From positions 8,060,001 to 8,124,000 of the forward strand of contig NC_057790.1 of NCBI RefSeq assembly GCF_014905175.1: DNA of 64,000 nucleotides, read 5' to 3'. A program made the position numbers and the translations under genes. How positions within the stretch are numbered: the stretch's first letter is position 1; each line of letters begins with the position of its first letter. The stretch comes from Aphidius gifuensis. Lineage: Eukaryota > Arthropoda > Insecta > Hymenoptera > Braconidae. This document shows, piece after piece, positions 28,778 to 42,000 of this stretch. Under the pieces are notes generated by a model that saw nothing but the letters and a program-made list of their open reading frames with translations, searched no databases and had not been told where the DNA came from.

Positions 28778-29140
28778 CTTAAACAATTTGAGCTTATTGC
28801 TTGTACAAATAATACTTGTTCACAAAAATTAATAATTATATATTTTAATAATTACTTTAAAGACTAATGCAAAAAAAAAAACTTATATTTTTAATACCTA
28901 ATTGGCTAAAACAATTATTTATAATAATTAAATAATAACCAAGTTTTAAAATTGATAATTAAAATTCCTCATATACGTGGAAGCTACTCGTAAATTTTAG
29001 ACTTTGACAATGTAGCTAAGGAAAAAATAAAGAATGAAAATAAATATAACATGATTACAAACGTCAATAAACGCAATAATAAATGCTATAGACAAAAATA
29101 ATTATATTTAGAACTCAATACCAAATATAAAATAATTTTA

Positions 29141-29326
29141 CCAAGTAAAAATAATTTTTTCGATTACATAATTACGAGTAAATTGGAAAACACTTGAAGG
29201 AATTAAAGACACTTTTATCGATATTAATCTGATTTTCCTCAGAATAAAATTCGGAGAAAAGTGCAATTAATCGCAGATAATTGAAAAAAAAGTTAAAGAA
29301 AATCGCAATAATTATTTTCAACAGGG
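29141..29326. mobile_element. 186-bp MITE flanked by TA
   Basis: The left end, CCAAGTAAAAATAATTTTTT, pairs imperfectly with the right end, AATTATTTTCAACAGGG, and TA flanks each side. The right terminus (CCCTGTTGAAAATA when reversed) resembles CCCTGGTGGAAATA of the 21719 element, so it is likely a diverged member of the same family. Confidence 0.55.
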
Positions 29327-29802
29327 TAAACTCTATTTAATCGAAAATAAACTCTATTCGATTATAACTTAACTGCAAAAATTGTTTATAAATTAAAAAA
29401 TATAAATTTACAAAAAAATCTAATTAATATTTTCATACAAAAAAATGGCCATTTTTTTCTGTTTAAATTTTCTTACTTTCATTTGTTATTTCAGCGATTA
29501 TCGCTGACTTGGTAAATTTTTTTTAATCGTCACAATGAAAATCTGTCTTTACGTATCTACAAACGTCAAACTGCGTCAAACACACACACAGTCAAACCAA
29601 GTCAAAACATAGGCAAGTCAGTAGTCACATAAACATGACATCAGTATGCATGTGTGGAATGATCTTATTTTTCAAGGCCAAATAACGTAAACAAAATAGT
29701 AAAATAATATATTACAAGTTGACTAAGTATATTTTACATGAAATAATAGCAATTACCAGATTGTAAATTATAAAAAAAGAGTTTAAAAATAATTTAAAAA
29801 TC

Positions 29803-31445
29803 ATGGATGTTGCTGTGATTGGAAGGTGTTTCAGCATGTGTCCTGAAAAAGAACGTATTATGTATGTTATTGTTGTTGTTGTTGATGTATATTTTATTTT
29901 TTATTTTAAAAAGTTAAATGTAACAAATGTATTTAATTAATATTCTGACAGGAGAGAACGTGAAGGACTTCTACATGTTTTGGAAATTGATGAAAAAACA
30001 AAAAACCAAAAAAGACCAAAATGTGATCCATCTAAAATTGTAAAATGTTATAGTAGACCAAGTGCTGGAATGTTCATGACTGATCCAAATCAACTGAGAC
30101 CTGGACCAGTTCTTATGGTGACACTTAGATATTTATTATCAACGTATGATTATTTTATCAAACAGTATATTCAATAGTTGGTTTTTGTTTTATTAATTTA
30201 AAATTCAATTGTTAAAATAACAATTGAATTTTATTTTTTTTTTTTTTCATCTACAAATAACAGGGTAGTAACACGAACTGATGTTAAATGGTCACGAATT
30301 TATGAATTTGTATTTGATAGAATACGAGCAATAAGACAAGACATTGTCATCCAGATGCTTGACATACCAACGAGTATTCGTCTTTTTGAGCCAATTGTTA
30401 AATTCTATATTTATTCAAATGAAAGGTATTTGAAACAATCAACATCAAGCTGTTTTATTTTGTATTTTTTGTCCTATTAATTAATTGTATTTTTATTTTT
30501 TCAGATTATGTGAAAAAAGTTTAAATGAATTTGTTCCAAAATTCAACAATGAACATCTTCTTGAGTGTATAAAACAATTGTTAGTTATGTATGATGAATA
30601 TGAACAATATAATGTTGATAAATCATCAATGGAAAATAACTGCAGAACAACAATTGAAGTGTTATATATTTTACTACACTTGGGTGATCAAGTTGCTCTG
30701 AGAAGAGGTTTAAATTTACCAAAAAAATACAGGTGATTTATCAACATTCATTTGCCTTTCACTTTTCAATAATAAAATCACGTGTTTTAAAAAATATATG
30801 TATTTTTTTAAATTGCTTACAGAGAAGAACCATACATTAAAAAGGCACTTAAAATATCTCTTGCATGTCACGTGAAAAATTACGCAAGAGTATGTCGTGA
30901 AATTAGAAAATTACCATCACTATTTAGCATCGCAGCTATCAGAAATTTGCAATACATTAGAAGGTATTTGTCATGAATATTTAAATTTACTTAATATTTA
31001 ATTTTTTTTCTTTTTTTGTTATAGAGATACTTTTGAAATTATGAGCTGTTCTTATAATAGTCAAAAACAAACATTTTCTGCTTATAAATTAAAGGAAATT
31101 TTATTATACGAAGACTTGGGAAACTTAAAAAGAGATTGTGATTTATTTGGTTTTAATTTTAACAATGGAAATGTTGCATTTGAAAATAAAAAATTCAATA
31201 GAAATATTTTAAATGTAAGTATTTTTTTTTTTTTAATGAATAATTAGAAATAAATAAATGAAAAATAAATTTAAATATTTATAAATGATAATGAAATTCT
31301 TTTTTTGTTTTGTTCATTTTAGGCTCATCCAGAACAACATATACCAGATGAAACTCTTCACAGTTTTTTACCAGCCATACTTTTATCAAATGAAAATTTG
31401 TTATTAAACGAAAAAAACAAAAAATTTACAGTGAAAAAAATCTAA
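29803..31445 (+). CDS. SAC3D1: SAC3 domain-containing protein 1-like
   Basis: SAC3/GANP-family protein of the small SAC3D1 (SHD1) type. The family acts in mRNA export scaffolds (TREX-2-like), and SAC3D1 is linked to centrosomes and the spindle. Exons: 29803-29861, 29952-30143, 30264-30425, 30505-30732, 30823-30963, 31025-31214, 31323-31445. They sum to 1095 nt, 364 aa, in consistent frame. The start ATG gives MDVAVIGRCFSMCPEKERI, and the CSxMCP-type motif FSMCPEKER followed by RER and LLHVLEI is the family hallmark. Next come KCYSRPSAG, LRPGPVLMVTLRYLLST and the helical segment RIYEFVFDRIRAIRQDIVIQ. The length suits the short SAC3D1 form, not full GANP. The gene converges with MED4, whose stop codon is 28 bp away on the other strand. 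Confidence 0.88.
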
Positions 31446-31473
31446 TTAATTGTAAAACTTTTTATACTAATTA

Positions 31474-32632
31474 TTATTGGGAATCACTTGATGAGCTGCT
31501 TGATGAATCTGTTGACATAACTTCAACATCTTCATTTTCCTGTTTATGAGTATTAATGGCAACACTTTGTCCACCCATTGACATATGGATTTCCCCAGAA
31601 GGATGCCAAGCAAACTGGTTTGCTGATGACATAAGTGGTTCTGTTAACAAAAAAGAAATAAATAAAATTGAGTGAATAAAAAAAAAAACAAACAAAAAAG
31701 CAATATAAACATTTCAAGGATAAACAATGTTGTTATTATTATTGTTTTTAAGGAAAAACCAGTGATAAATATTATACCTGCTGGATGTCCTGTTCGTTGA
31801 AGGTCAGACGTTATTCCCGCATGTGAACCAAGCATTTGACCATTTGATGGTGATTCATTTAATCGACCCAGAACTCCAAGACGCATTTCAATGTCTAAAT
31901 AAATAATAAGAAAAAAATATTTATATATAAATTAATCATCTATTTTTAAATATCAAAATAACAATATTTTTTTTTCTTATTATTGTTTTTTTTTTAACAT
32001 AAAAAAAAATGTATTTATTACCAGTTGGATATGGCCTTCTTGGATCACCCTGTTGCCAACTTAGTGGTGCACATATTGCATTTGATGCACTAATTCTATG
32101 TGAAAATTTAATGAGTTCTTCAGATGGTACTGGTCGTTTATTAGCTCGTGCAATTGATTGTAATTTTTGTTTAGCTTGATAAATTGCTGTTGCTAATATT
32201 TGTTCAGCTTCTTTAAGTTTTTTTTGTAATTGTTGAATATCTTGATCTTGTCTTTCAACTTCAGCTTTCAATGCATCCATTCTTAAATTTGTTTTAGCCT
32301 GTTCATCAGCTCTTTTTAACATGCTTTTTAATTCATTGTCCTTTACAACTAAAAGATCTGTCAATTGTCCATGTTCTATTGTTGATAATTTTGATGTTTT
32401 TGGAGCTATTGTATTTTCAATCATTTCTCTAAAAAATTAATGTAAATTAAAAAAAGTTTTCTATTATAAAAAATGTATTGTTTTTGTTAAATTTTTTATA
32501 TTAAAAAATATTTTTAATTTAAAAAAATATAAACAACAGTATAGGTTATGTTTACTGTACTTACTTTGCTATAAGTTCAATATCATCGACAATTGATATT
32601 AACAATTCTTTTGTACTTTTATTACTTGCCAT
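31474..32632 (-). CDS. MED4: Mediator complex subunit 4
   Basis: MED4 is a middle-module subunit of Mediator, the coactivator that bridges activators and RNA polymerase II. Exons, minus strand: 32565-32632, 32022-32428, 31778-31894, 31474-31640. They total 759 nt, 252 aa, close to other insect MED4 proteins. MASNKSTKELLISIVDDIE is followed by a long coiled coil (LKAEVERQDQDIQQLQKKLK), then the conserved block FSHRISASNAICAPLSWQQG and the motif DPRRPYPTDIEMRLG. The C-terminus ends in a Glu/Asp stretch and a run of about eight serines, like other animal MED4 proteins. Introns are short and canonical. The start Met is the only one before the first conserved helix. It diverges from the F-box gene with about 0.85 kb between coding starts. 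Confidence 0.95.
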
Positions 32633-33485
32633 TTTTATATCGATATGATTATAACATTAAAATAATTATCATCACACTATAGTTTTTATGTTTAATACTA
32701 AAAAAAAACTACAATACACATTACATTAGTTTTTAAAAATGTAAATAAAGTATTCTTTCTCTTTCTAAATTTGCTAAAGTGTCACTTGGGCAGTTGGGCT
32801 GCGTTCCGAAATCGTCGATTCAGTCTTCAAAATAGTGAATTTCAGTGATTTTTATTTTCTTTGTCGTCTTGTCGTGGTAGCTAATTAGCTTATAATAATT
32901 AATAATGAAACCATGAAATATTTCCACGTATTTCCATTTTCTAGTCTTCTTGAATGAAACTGGTTAACCGACCAGAGAACCTGGCGACAGTTTCAAGACA
33001 GCATTACATATTTTAATGTTTACATATGTTTTGATACGTTTTAAGGCTATTTTTTGAGCTTGGTTTTGTTATTGATAGAATTTCAATTAATTATCATTGA
33101 TTGTTATTGATATAAACAAGTAGACATCATATTACTTGATCAATCTCTCCAGTTATTACCACGGAATTCAGTATAGTCTCACAATTTAACTGTGAGTATA
33201 ATTTTGTTGATTTATTTTTACCAGTGATTTATCAATTTTTAATCGATCAATATTTTGTATTTATAATGATTTTAGTTTATTTTATTCTGATGACAAGATA
33301 TAATTTTTTTACACGTATGTAATTGTATTAACATATTTACATCACTGAAAAAAAAATGTTTTTTTTTGGTTGAATATTCATTTGAGGAACAAAAAAATAT
33401 TTTTCTAAAATAATAAATTAATTTTTCAATTAAAATAAATAATATATATAATATATATACATTTTTTATCTTTAGGATTTTATTC
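32633..33485. promoter_or_regulatory. Divergent promoter region, MED4 / F-box gene
   Basis: About 850 bp separates the two divergent coding starts. A donor-like ACT/GTGAGTAT near 33190 and an acceptor TTTAG just before the F-box ATG (about 33475) suggest that the F-box gene has a spliced 5'UTR. That would leave roughly 500 bp for a shared promoter. No TATA box or named factor site was assigned. Confidence 0.4.
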
Positions 33486-35481
33486 ATGATGAGTGTAGAA
33501 AAGATATGTCATGTGGAGGAAGAACAATCCTCTGGTGATGTTGACCAGAAAATAGATCTCATCAACACTTTGAGTTATGATGCATTAGCTAAAATATTTA
33601 TGCAGCTGCCAATACATGAAAGGATTGTTATGGATCAGGGTAATTATTAAAATGAAGTTTTAATTTATTTAATATAAATACTATATTCGTATATTAAAAA
33701 TTATTATATATAGGATATTATCGTAGATGTAAATCTTGATATGAAACTTTTTTTAAAGAACGAAGTATTGTTAACGTATACAAATTATATATTCTTTTAT
33801 AAAAATATCTATAAAAACGTTTTATAAAATTGTCTATATAAAGCTTTGTCTCACGTGTTTTTAGTTTGTTCTAAATGGAAAGAGGCCAGTAAACTAGCTT
33901 GGTATGATATTAAAAAATACAAATGCACATCAACGTCATCAACTGGTCTCGCTTATGATAAACGTTTGTTGATACAATCAGATGTTGAGAAAATACTTTT
34001 GCATTGTGGTATTTATTTGAAAGAATTATCTCTTTCAAGAATTCGTAAATCAAGTATCTTGCCAATCATTGGTGATCACTGCAAAAATTTAACAAGACTC
34101 GAATTTGGATTAAGCGAGTATCATATGAATACAAATAATATAAATTACTTCGTTCAAGTATTTAGACAGTTGGACAAATTAAAAGTCGTTCGAATACAAG
34201 TATATGCTACCTACGACAACCGCGTAAAAAAATTTTCCATTGAAATAATCGATAGTCTTTCAGAAGGAATTGATGAAATTCATATATTTTTTCCCAAAGT
34301 ACTTGAGAATACATTACCATTTTTTTTCGTGAGTTTATCACTAGTAACAGAGTACTTCTAATTGAATATACATACACAACTTATAAAATTTATTTAAATC
34401 AATTTCTACACTTTTTCAGAATTTAAAAAAGTTTAAAAATCTTCATAGTTTAACATTAAGTAGATGCGTTATCGACGACATGATTGCAGAAATATCAGAA
34501 AAGCAAAGCCTTGTTTATCTCAATCTTGAAAAGTCAAAGACAATAACTGGAGATTTAATTTTTATGTTCAATCGGCTTGTAAATTTGGAACACATCAAGA
34601 TAACTTCATACTTGGTGTCTCCTACCAACAGTCCAGGTTTACTCTGCACTTGTATTTCCAATACATGCAAAAATTTGAAGCATCTTGAAATTTCTACTGG
34701 TTTTTATAACTCAATTGATGTTTCAATCATAAACTGGGCCAACCTTAAAAATTTAGTGTTTCTCAATATTTTTTGGAAAATTACTGATGAAGTAGCAATT
34801 AAAATTGTGAATTATTGCAAGAATTTAGTACATTTATGTATTTCTCGATATAGTGATACCACTGAAACAGCATTGAAAAAATTAACAAAATTAGAAAATC
34901 TTGAGACTTTCAAACTCGAATTTTTGCAACTCAATAGCAGAGTAATAATCGCAATTTCAAACAATTGTGAAAAACTTAAACATTTAAGTATTCTGGGTTG
35001 TACTGTAGCCAAATCTATTGACGATGGTGAAACACGTTCTTCTGCATCTGCTCTTGATGATTTATCAAAATTACAATATCTTGAACATTTAGAGCTTACA
35101 GGTATTAAAGACCTTCAAGATAGTACTATTATTGCTATCGCTAATAAATGTAAAAACCTGAAATATTTAGGTATCGGTGATTGTCAAGATATTACTGAAA
35201 CCGCTCTCATGGCTTTAACGAGCATGGAAAACTTGAAAAAGTTAGAAATTCGGCGGAATCCTAATGTTACAAACAACTTTATTGTCAAATTAAAAGGATT
35301 AAAATTGTTGAATTGCAAGAGTTGTGAAAAACTCACTGATGCTGGCTTAATTCAATTTATAAAAAATTGTCCAGATCTTGAAGACCTGATTATTGACGTC
35401 ACAAATATTACAAAGGATTTTGAAAATGCTCGTAATAAATTAAACAAAAATCGTATTTTTGATATTCGCGTTAAAATATAA
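33486..35481 (+). CDS. F-box and leucine-rich-repeat protein (FBXL type)
   Basis: Likely substrate adaptor of an SCF ubiquitin ligase: the F-box binds SKP1 and the LRRs bind targets. Exons: 33486-33639, 33865-34328, 34420-35481. They sum to 1680 nt, 559 aa. The F-box spans residues 25 to 70 (INTLSYDALAKIFMQLPIHE, then VCSKWKEASKLAW). The rest is a run of about 26-residue repeats of the Cys-containing LRR type, for example IAIANKCKNLKYLGIGDC then QDITETALMAL, as in FBXL proteins and AMN1. Two ATGs lie together at the start (MMSVEK) and the upstream one is used. The coding frame is open and the splice sites are canonical, so this copy looks functional. A broken paralog begins 3.7 kb downstream. 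No clear one-to-one named orthologue is recognised. Confidence 0.88.
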
Positions 35482-36213
35482 AGATCAACTTGAATTACGA
35501 GCTGGTTATCTATTTACTGTATATCAATAGTTATCTCTTGTTGCGTATTAATTAATTAATTAAAACGATTAATTAATTGTCATATACCCTTTTCTTTTAT
35601 TTTCGCATTATTATTTTTGAAAAGCTTACAACTGGAATTGTTACAGTAATATAAAATTTAAAAATGAAAATATAATTTTTCTAAAAATAGTGAACAAAGT
35701 ATTATTAGTATTAGGATGTACATAATTAAATATACTTGAAACATTTAAGGATGTAAATTGCTTTTTTTATGAGTAATATTATACGATATGAATCGATGTA
35801 TCGAATAAGAAGATGCTACATTATTTATAACTCATTAATATTATCCGGAATTATAAAAAATAAAATTTTTCTTTTATTTAAATAATGAAAATGTTTTTGT
35901 TCGTACAGAACAATTATTTGTATAGTAAATGGTGCATATGTAATTACAATGATTTTATTATAACATTCAAATGCATTTAAAATTTTTATTTACAAAAACA
36001 GTAACCTTCAATAAAAAATTATAATTGTCTGCCGTTCACAGGTAAGCCAGGTAAAAAATCGATTATTTAAACAATTCGTTCACACATAATTTTTTATCAA
36101 ATACTTTTAATTTTATTATATTAACTTAATTTTAAAATGGCAGCTCAATTAATTGTTGTTCAACCGAGATATTAATTTTTGAATAGTGAAAAAAACACGA
36201 ATTATTATTATGC

Positions 36214-36296
36214 CGCTATTTTTTATTCCCGTGTCCTCAAATTTTTTATGGCGCTACTGATAAAAAATTTAACCGATTAACATAAGAAAATAGTTA
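36214..36296 (-). repeat. 83-bp dispersed repeat, left inverted copy
   Basis: The reverse complement of this stretch reads as the repeat at 38940-39022, sharing ATTTTCTTATGTTAATCGGT, AGGACACGGGAATAAAAAAT and the intervening GCGC-type motif with few changes. Related copies lie at about 57011-57134 and, inverted, about 57975-58050. It probably marks the arm of a TTAA-type element, since the copy ending at 39085 is followed by TTAA. Confidence 0.7.
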
Positions 36297-36409
36297 TTTA
36301 TATTAACGATGAATATTTACAAAATTTACAAAATTCAAAAAAAAAAAAAATTAAGAACAATTAAAAACAGTTGATTGAAAAAACCATGTAATTTGTAACT
36401 GCAGTATCA

Positions 36410-37160
36410 CCGTATTTAATACCAAATGGGTGTTCTGTATGTTAAAGTACGGTATCAAACTGAATTTTTGATACGATACCGTATTAATACCAAATACACC
36501 CCTATAGATGTAAAAAATACGGTATCAAAAGTTCAACATTGAGTCGCGCTAGTGTCAATTTTACTGTCCGCCATCTTTTTTGTACCGAACTTCAAACATT
36601 TTTAGTATCAAAATAAATGAAGCGAATTAATTATTTAATTATCAAGTCTAAATAATTAATTATTAAAATTAATAACATAATTATTTACAGACAATGAACA
36701 GACAAAAAAATATAAACTAACCTTGTTTGCTTATGCCACAGTATATTTTTAATTTAGATTTAATTATTGGAAATTAAATAATTCAGTGTCCTAAAATTAA
36801 TCAAATATACGAATAAATTTTATAATAAAAATTACTAGTGTAATTTATAATTTATTTAAACAATTATATTTATAAATTATTTAATTAAGTTATTACCTAT
36901 ATTGTATCATTTATCCTATTTCTTTGGGTTTTTTTTCATCAACGAAAAAAATAATAATAATAATAATTGTTTCCACAATGGCTGATGCCATGCGCCACTG
37001 CCCACTAGCGCCAAGATGTACAAATTTTTGATACCGTATTGATACCGTATTTTTACATGGGAACATCGGTATTTCGGTATCTGTATTTGGCGCTTGGTAT
37101 TAATACGGTATTTAATTCATATAATTAAATACGGTACCGTATCGACTCACATCTCTACTC
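36410..37160. mobile_element. Possible hAT-like MITE with ATACGG repeats
   Basis: The block is framed by opposed copies of GATACCGTAT, GTATTTAATACC and related motifs: at least six near 36410-36530 and six near 37030-37150. The right end reads inward as TAGAGATGTGAGTCGATACG, a hAT-like start. A matching left terminus and 8-bp target duplication could not be fixed; TTGAAAAA and CTCAAAAA at the flanks are a weak candidate. Confidence 0.4.
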
Positions 37161-38939
37161 AAAAAACCGTATCGCTATGTGGTCGCCGCATAATTGAGGG
37201 GCGCTAGTAGTACACTATTACCCCGGTAACGTGCGCAACTTGGATCGCTTTTTTTTTTACAATGCGCACAATACAAACATACTCTGACAAACACTAAATA
37301 GAGCATTATACAGCTCTCAGGATTTTTATAAAAATTACTAATTTATTTAATTGCCATAATAATTTAAGGCATTACCAGTGTTGGTAGAAAACAATGAACT
37401 ATTGCTGAAATTTTTGTAGTAAATTCTTGAAATAACAATACGCAATCTTGAATTTTTCGTTAATTTTGTTGTAACTACTTATTTTTTAATTAATTGTTAA
37501 AGTCGACTACTTTTTTAGAGGTTAAACATAGGGTCTTACGGAGAGCCAAGTTTAGTTTTCCATTACCTGGTTAGCCATTTTGAGAAAAACAATTACAGAT
37601 TTACCAAAAACTAGAGATTTATAAAAGAAAAAAAAAGGAAATTTTTGATATAAAAATCAATAGGGCTTTGAGACCTCTTTATTTTACAATAAATAAAAAT
37701 AAATTTTTGTTTTTGTCTAAATACTTGAGTGGAAGTGAGAAACAAGATTTTCTCCTTCTTTTTTATTTCTTTCGCACTCATAGAAATATTATGTTTCTAA
37801 ACGCCATCCGAAAGAGGTCTCTAGATATGCGCGGGTAACACCTTAAAAAGCTATATTGAGAAATGGGTAAAAAAAAGATAAAACCGAATAAATTAATTTG
37901 CCCTCTAAATTAACTCTTTAGCCATTCGCCAATAATATTTTAATTTGCGTTATAGAAAATATTGTAAAGAGATTCATGAAGACTACAAATCAATATATTT
38001 AGTTTAACCTTCTCTTAGATACCTTTAAAAAATTCATTATAAATCATTTGATCTGACAAGTGAGCAAAATGACTAGGCTATTTAATATTTGAACAATTTT
38101 TTTCAACTTCATAAATGGAAGATTTAAAATACTAAAATTTAAAAAAACAAAAAAAAATATAGTCCATATTTTTTCGACTGATATATTAAACTTGAACAAT
38201 TACTTTAATTTATAAATTAACTAAAAAATTCATATAATATTAATTTGTTCTTTTACATATAAAACTTAACAAAGTTATACGATTGAAATTTATTAAAAAT
38301 CTAATCCAGCCTTATTATTATAATTTTATAAATAAAAAAAAATTATCAACTTATTACAACATGATTGGGTTTGGAAAAAACATTAAAACCACAATTTTTT
38401 AAAATTAAAATTATTGTGTCAAATTGTTTAGTTACATTCTTTCCTTATAGCTGTTTTTGCGGAAATTAATTTATAAAGAATCTATTGGCAAGCACCCATT
38501 GAAGAGCACCTAAGAAGACTAGAAATACAGGAGGACTTACTCCCTATCTCGCCTTTATATATGACCAAAAGTTGTGCTCAGAAGTGTGAAAGACGTTGAA
38601 GATATCACATAGTGCGACTGATATCTTGATATATTTATTCAATAATTCATAGTTTTTTTATATCAAATTATTTTTTAAAATAAAAAAAATTGGTAAGTAG
38701 AAAGTACTAATTTTTTTTTGTTCCTATGTCAATAACATAATTTCATTTTAAACTTATGATATAATAAATAGTTTCTGTAAAAAAAAAACACGTGGTAAAA
38801 AAAAAATTTTACGAAATTTTTTAGATTCACATCAGTTTGTGACAAATAGTTATTTCCAGGCTCAAAATAATTATTTGTCCGCCCCAAATATGACGTCTAG
38901 TTAATAGTTAGGTCTTTTTATACATAGAATACGATGGTA

Positions 38940-39085
38940 TAACTATTTTCTTATGTTAATCGGTTAAATTTTTTATCAGTAGCGCTACAAAAAAATTGAG
39001 GACACGGGAATAAAAAATAGCGTTATTAAGATACGGGCCATTCAAGGCATAAATATTAGTTCGACAATGAAGCTGGGAATCAACC
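38940..39085 (+). mobile_element. End of a TTAA-type element next to the pseudogene
   Basis: The repeat runs through AGGACACGGGAATAAAAAAT and GATACGGGCC to CTGGGAATCAACC, followed directly by TTAA at 39086-39089. The same end (GGGAATCAACC then TTAA) occurs at 57134-57138. This suggests a family with TIRs starting GGTTGATTCCC and TTAA target sites, like piggyBac or Kolobok. Its other end was not located with confidence. Confidence 0.5.
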
Positions 39086-42000
39086 TTAAATTTTATTTAA
39101 TTTTTTAAAATATTGCTTATTTTTTTTTTTATATCACTTTATTAATTTGATAATTTTTTTTTAGTTTGTCTAAAGTGGAAAGAGGCCTGTCAATTAGCCT
39201 GTCAATTATCAAAAAGTATAAGCTAGGTGAACCAGTTGGTCGCACTTATGATAAACGTTTGTTGACTCCATCATATGTAAGAAGATTACTATCAAATTGT
39301 GGAAGCTATTTGATAGAGTTATCTCTTTCGGAAAATTGCAGTTCAAGTCTTGCCAATCGTTGGCTACTTAATACTGTAAAAATATTACAAGACTTGAACT
39401 TGCAATGAATCTATCTAGAGTAAATACATATGATTATAGTCAAGGATTCAAGAATCTAGCCAAATTAAAATACCTAAAAATAGAACTGTCTGGCTTGGAA
39501 GATCGTCACGGAAAGAAATTCAGATCAAAAGTGATTAATCTTCTCCCGAACGATATCAATGAAATCCATTTGCACTGATAAAAATTTTTTCCTTGATTAA
39601 GAAAAAAATTACTTCGTTCTAGGAAATTCGAAAAAGGTTCAAGGCCCTGTTGTGTATAAAATAAATATTATATTTCAACCCAGATGTATTTATTATAAAT
39701 AAAAAATTTCTAAAGTTCAAAAAAAAAACTTGAATTTCAGTTTATAATGACTGATTATTGAAAATTTTCGTACTCCCCCATAAGAAGGACTACTTGAAAG
39801 AAAAAAAGAAAAACATTAGCAAATAAGAATTAAAACCTAAATCCAAGTAATTTTACCCTTTAATCGAACGAAAAAAGGTTATTGCCACAGTTTTATAAGA
39901 CTAAATATGTTTATTTTATTTTTATTCAATGTACGTGATATTTGAGAATTTTAATATTATTTGGGTTTTGACTTGAAATTACGTTAGTATATTAATTTAT
40001 TCAAATGCTTGTGCACTGGTCATAAGTGAATCTCTTATTCGGTCGCGGATTAAATAGATAGAAAATATCTATGATGCAGAGAGCTGCTACGACCGAATTA
40101 GCCCTTAATGGGTTGTGTTCGTCTCTTGAGCTCAAAGAGAAGACTGACTTCTTTCCTTCAAAAGAAGCCTATGGAACCTGGAGCTGTCGGCGGATTAAAC
40201 GGATAGATACTTATTTCCCAATGGCAAAAATATGTCCGTCGACAGTCCAGGAGTCCATCAAATTTTATGGGGTGAGCGCTCATCCCTTAGACATTGTCTA
40301 CAATTATTCATGGTGAAGAAGGAAAAGAGCCAAGGTAAATTGTTTTACCTTGGTAAAATATTTAGAAATTCACCATGACCAAGCTGCAAACATGTTTAGA
40401 ATAAATGTTTGACATGTTGCCTTTTTTTTTCTTATTATTTTTTTTTTACATTTCTCTTTCGACGAAACAACCCATAACTATTATTCTTTTGTGCTGAAAT
40501 TAAATTTTTATTTTTTTAAAATGATAAAATTTATTTCAGTAATAAAAAAAAAAAAAAAACCAGATACAGAAAATATTTTTCTATCCGGAGAAATATTCTT
40601 TTTAAATAGAATCAAACACTTTTTATGGAGAAAAGGTTTTCCTTGTTTTTTTTTGAAAATCATTCCCGGTAATGTCATTTTTTCTTTATTTTCCAATGAT
40701 AATAAAATAAAGTTGGTACAAAAAATTGATAAGTAAAAACTAAAATTTATAATCTGGTGTTTTTCATTCTGTATTTAAAAAAATTAAATAAACGTTGCAA
40801 CAATTTTTTGCCTGGACATTAAAAATGTGTTTTTCAAAATTGAGAAATATTCCCTAAATCCAAGGAAATCCATATTCGTATTCAAGTAAAATACGCGTTT
40901 TGGAAATATTTATTTTTCGTAATAAATTTTTTTTTAGTTTTATATCAAAGATTTCAGAATATTATTTATATAAAAATTACCATTGATGAATGGATCTTGC
41001 ACATTATAAATTATTTTTTTTTTCTTTAGATTGATAAACTTGATTCCATAAATAAAAAGCAAGAATATAGCATACAGTATTAATATTTTCATTTGAAAAA
41101 ATTTTAAATGAAGCTAAATAAAATGCGCTTGTTAAAGTAGTATTTTTTTCCAAATCCAAGGAATTTCATACTTACCGAGTAAAAAATAATTCCTAAATCC
41201 TAGTCAAAAATCTTTCTGAAATTTATCTTCAAAAATTCATTTAAAAAAACGCTTTCTCAAGTAAAATGGAAATGATCATATTTACGTGAAACTCGTCCCT
41301 AAATTCAAGGAAACTTATTTTCGAATTGTAGAAATAAATTTTTATTTTTATAATTATATTTTTTTTATCAAAAACTTTATCGCTTCCCCACAGCTGAAGG
41401 TATATTTGATTAACAAATAAAAAATATCAGTAAAAAAAAAACCGTAATTCTCAGGGACACTATATTTCAAAGTATATTTTCTTGACTGTATTACGATTTT
41501 AAAATTGTTACGATTGAATTGCAGATTAAGAATTCCAAGAGAACAGTAATTCGCAGAAAGCAATCGAAACGACTATTGAAATTCCCATATTTGAGGTGCT
41601 TCAAAACATGGTTAAAGTTGCCTGACAAAGCAAGTCCAAAAATTGAGTGGGTAGAGTCGCTGATGAGCGAACTCTGATTAATATAAACTTTAACTTTAAC
41701 TTTTAAGAATTCTTTATTTATCCATACAAGTACATTAATGTTTTACACGTGTTCATTACATTGGTGTATTGTTACATATTAGTTTCATTGTTTTATTTGA
41801 GGTTTTATCTTTTTGTAGATGTAACGCAAATTAGATGTAAGTTTTTATTTATTTAAAATTATTAAAAATGAGTGTTTGTGTTAATGTTTAGCCTAACATT
41901 TTTCATAGGAAAAAATATTCATTAAAACCTAATTGGAATTTGTTGATTAATATAGTTCAGTTCAGTTCAAAATGTATCTTTATTCATTTATTTTTACATA

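Larger units (their letters stand above)
27288..29802. other. Intergenic region between divergent MCO and SAC3D1 genes
   Basis: About 2.5 kb upstream of both genes, so both promoters should lie here. It contains a short GATGAT run near 27474-27492, a (TTA)n microsatellite and one MITE (listed separately). No open frame is worth calling. Confidence 0.6.
35482..39164. other. Repeat-filled spacer between the two F-box copies
   Basis: About 3.7 kb with no gene. It holds an 83-bp inverted pair (36214-36296 and 38940-39022), a block of ATACGGTATC-type inverted motifs at 36410-37160, and unassigned AT-rich sequence at 37170-38900. The promoter and first exon expected for the downstream paralog were not found here, so that copy probably lost its 5' end. 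Confidence 0.55.

Noticed and set aside
40071..40316. 81-codon plus-strand frame with ordinary composition
   Set aside because: No recognised domain, no promoter or splice partners, inside the non-autonomous 9.5 kb element; not enough to call a gene.
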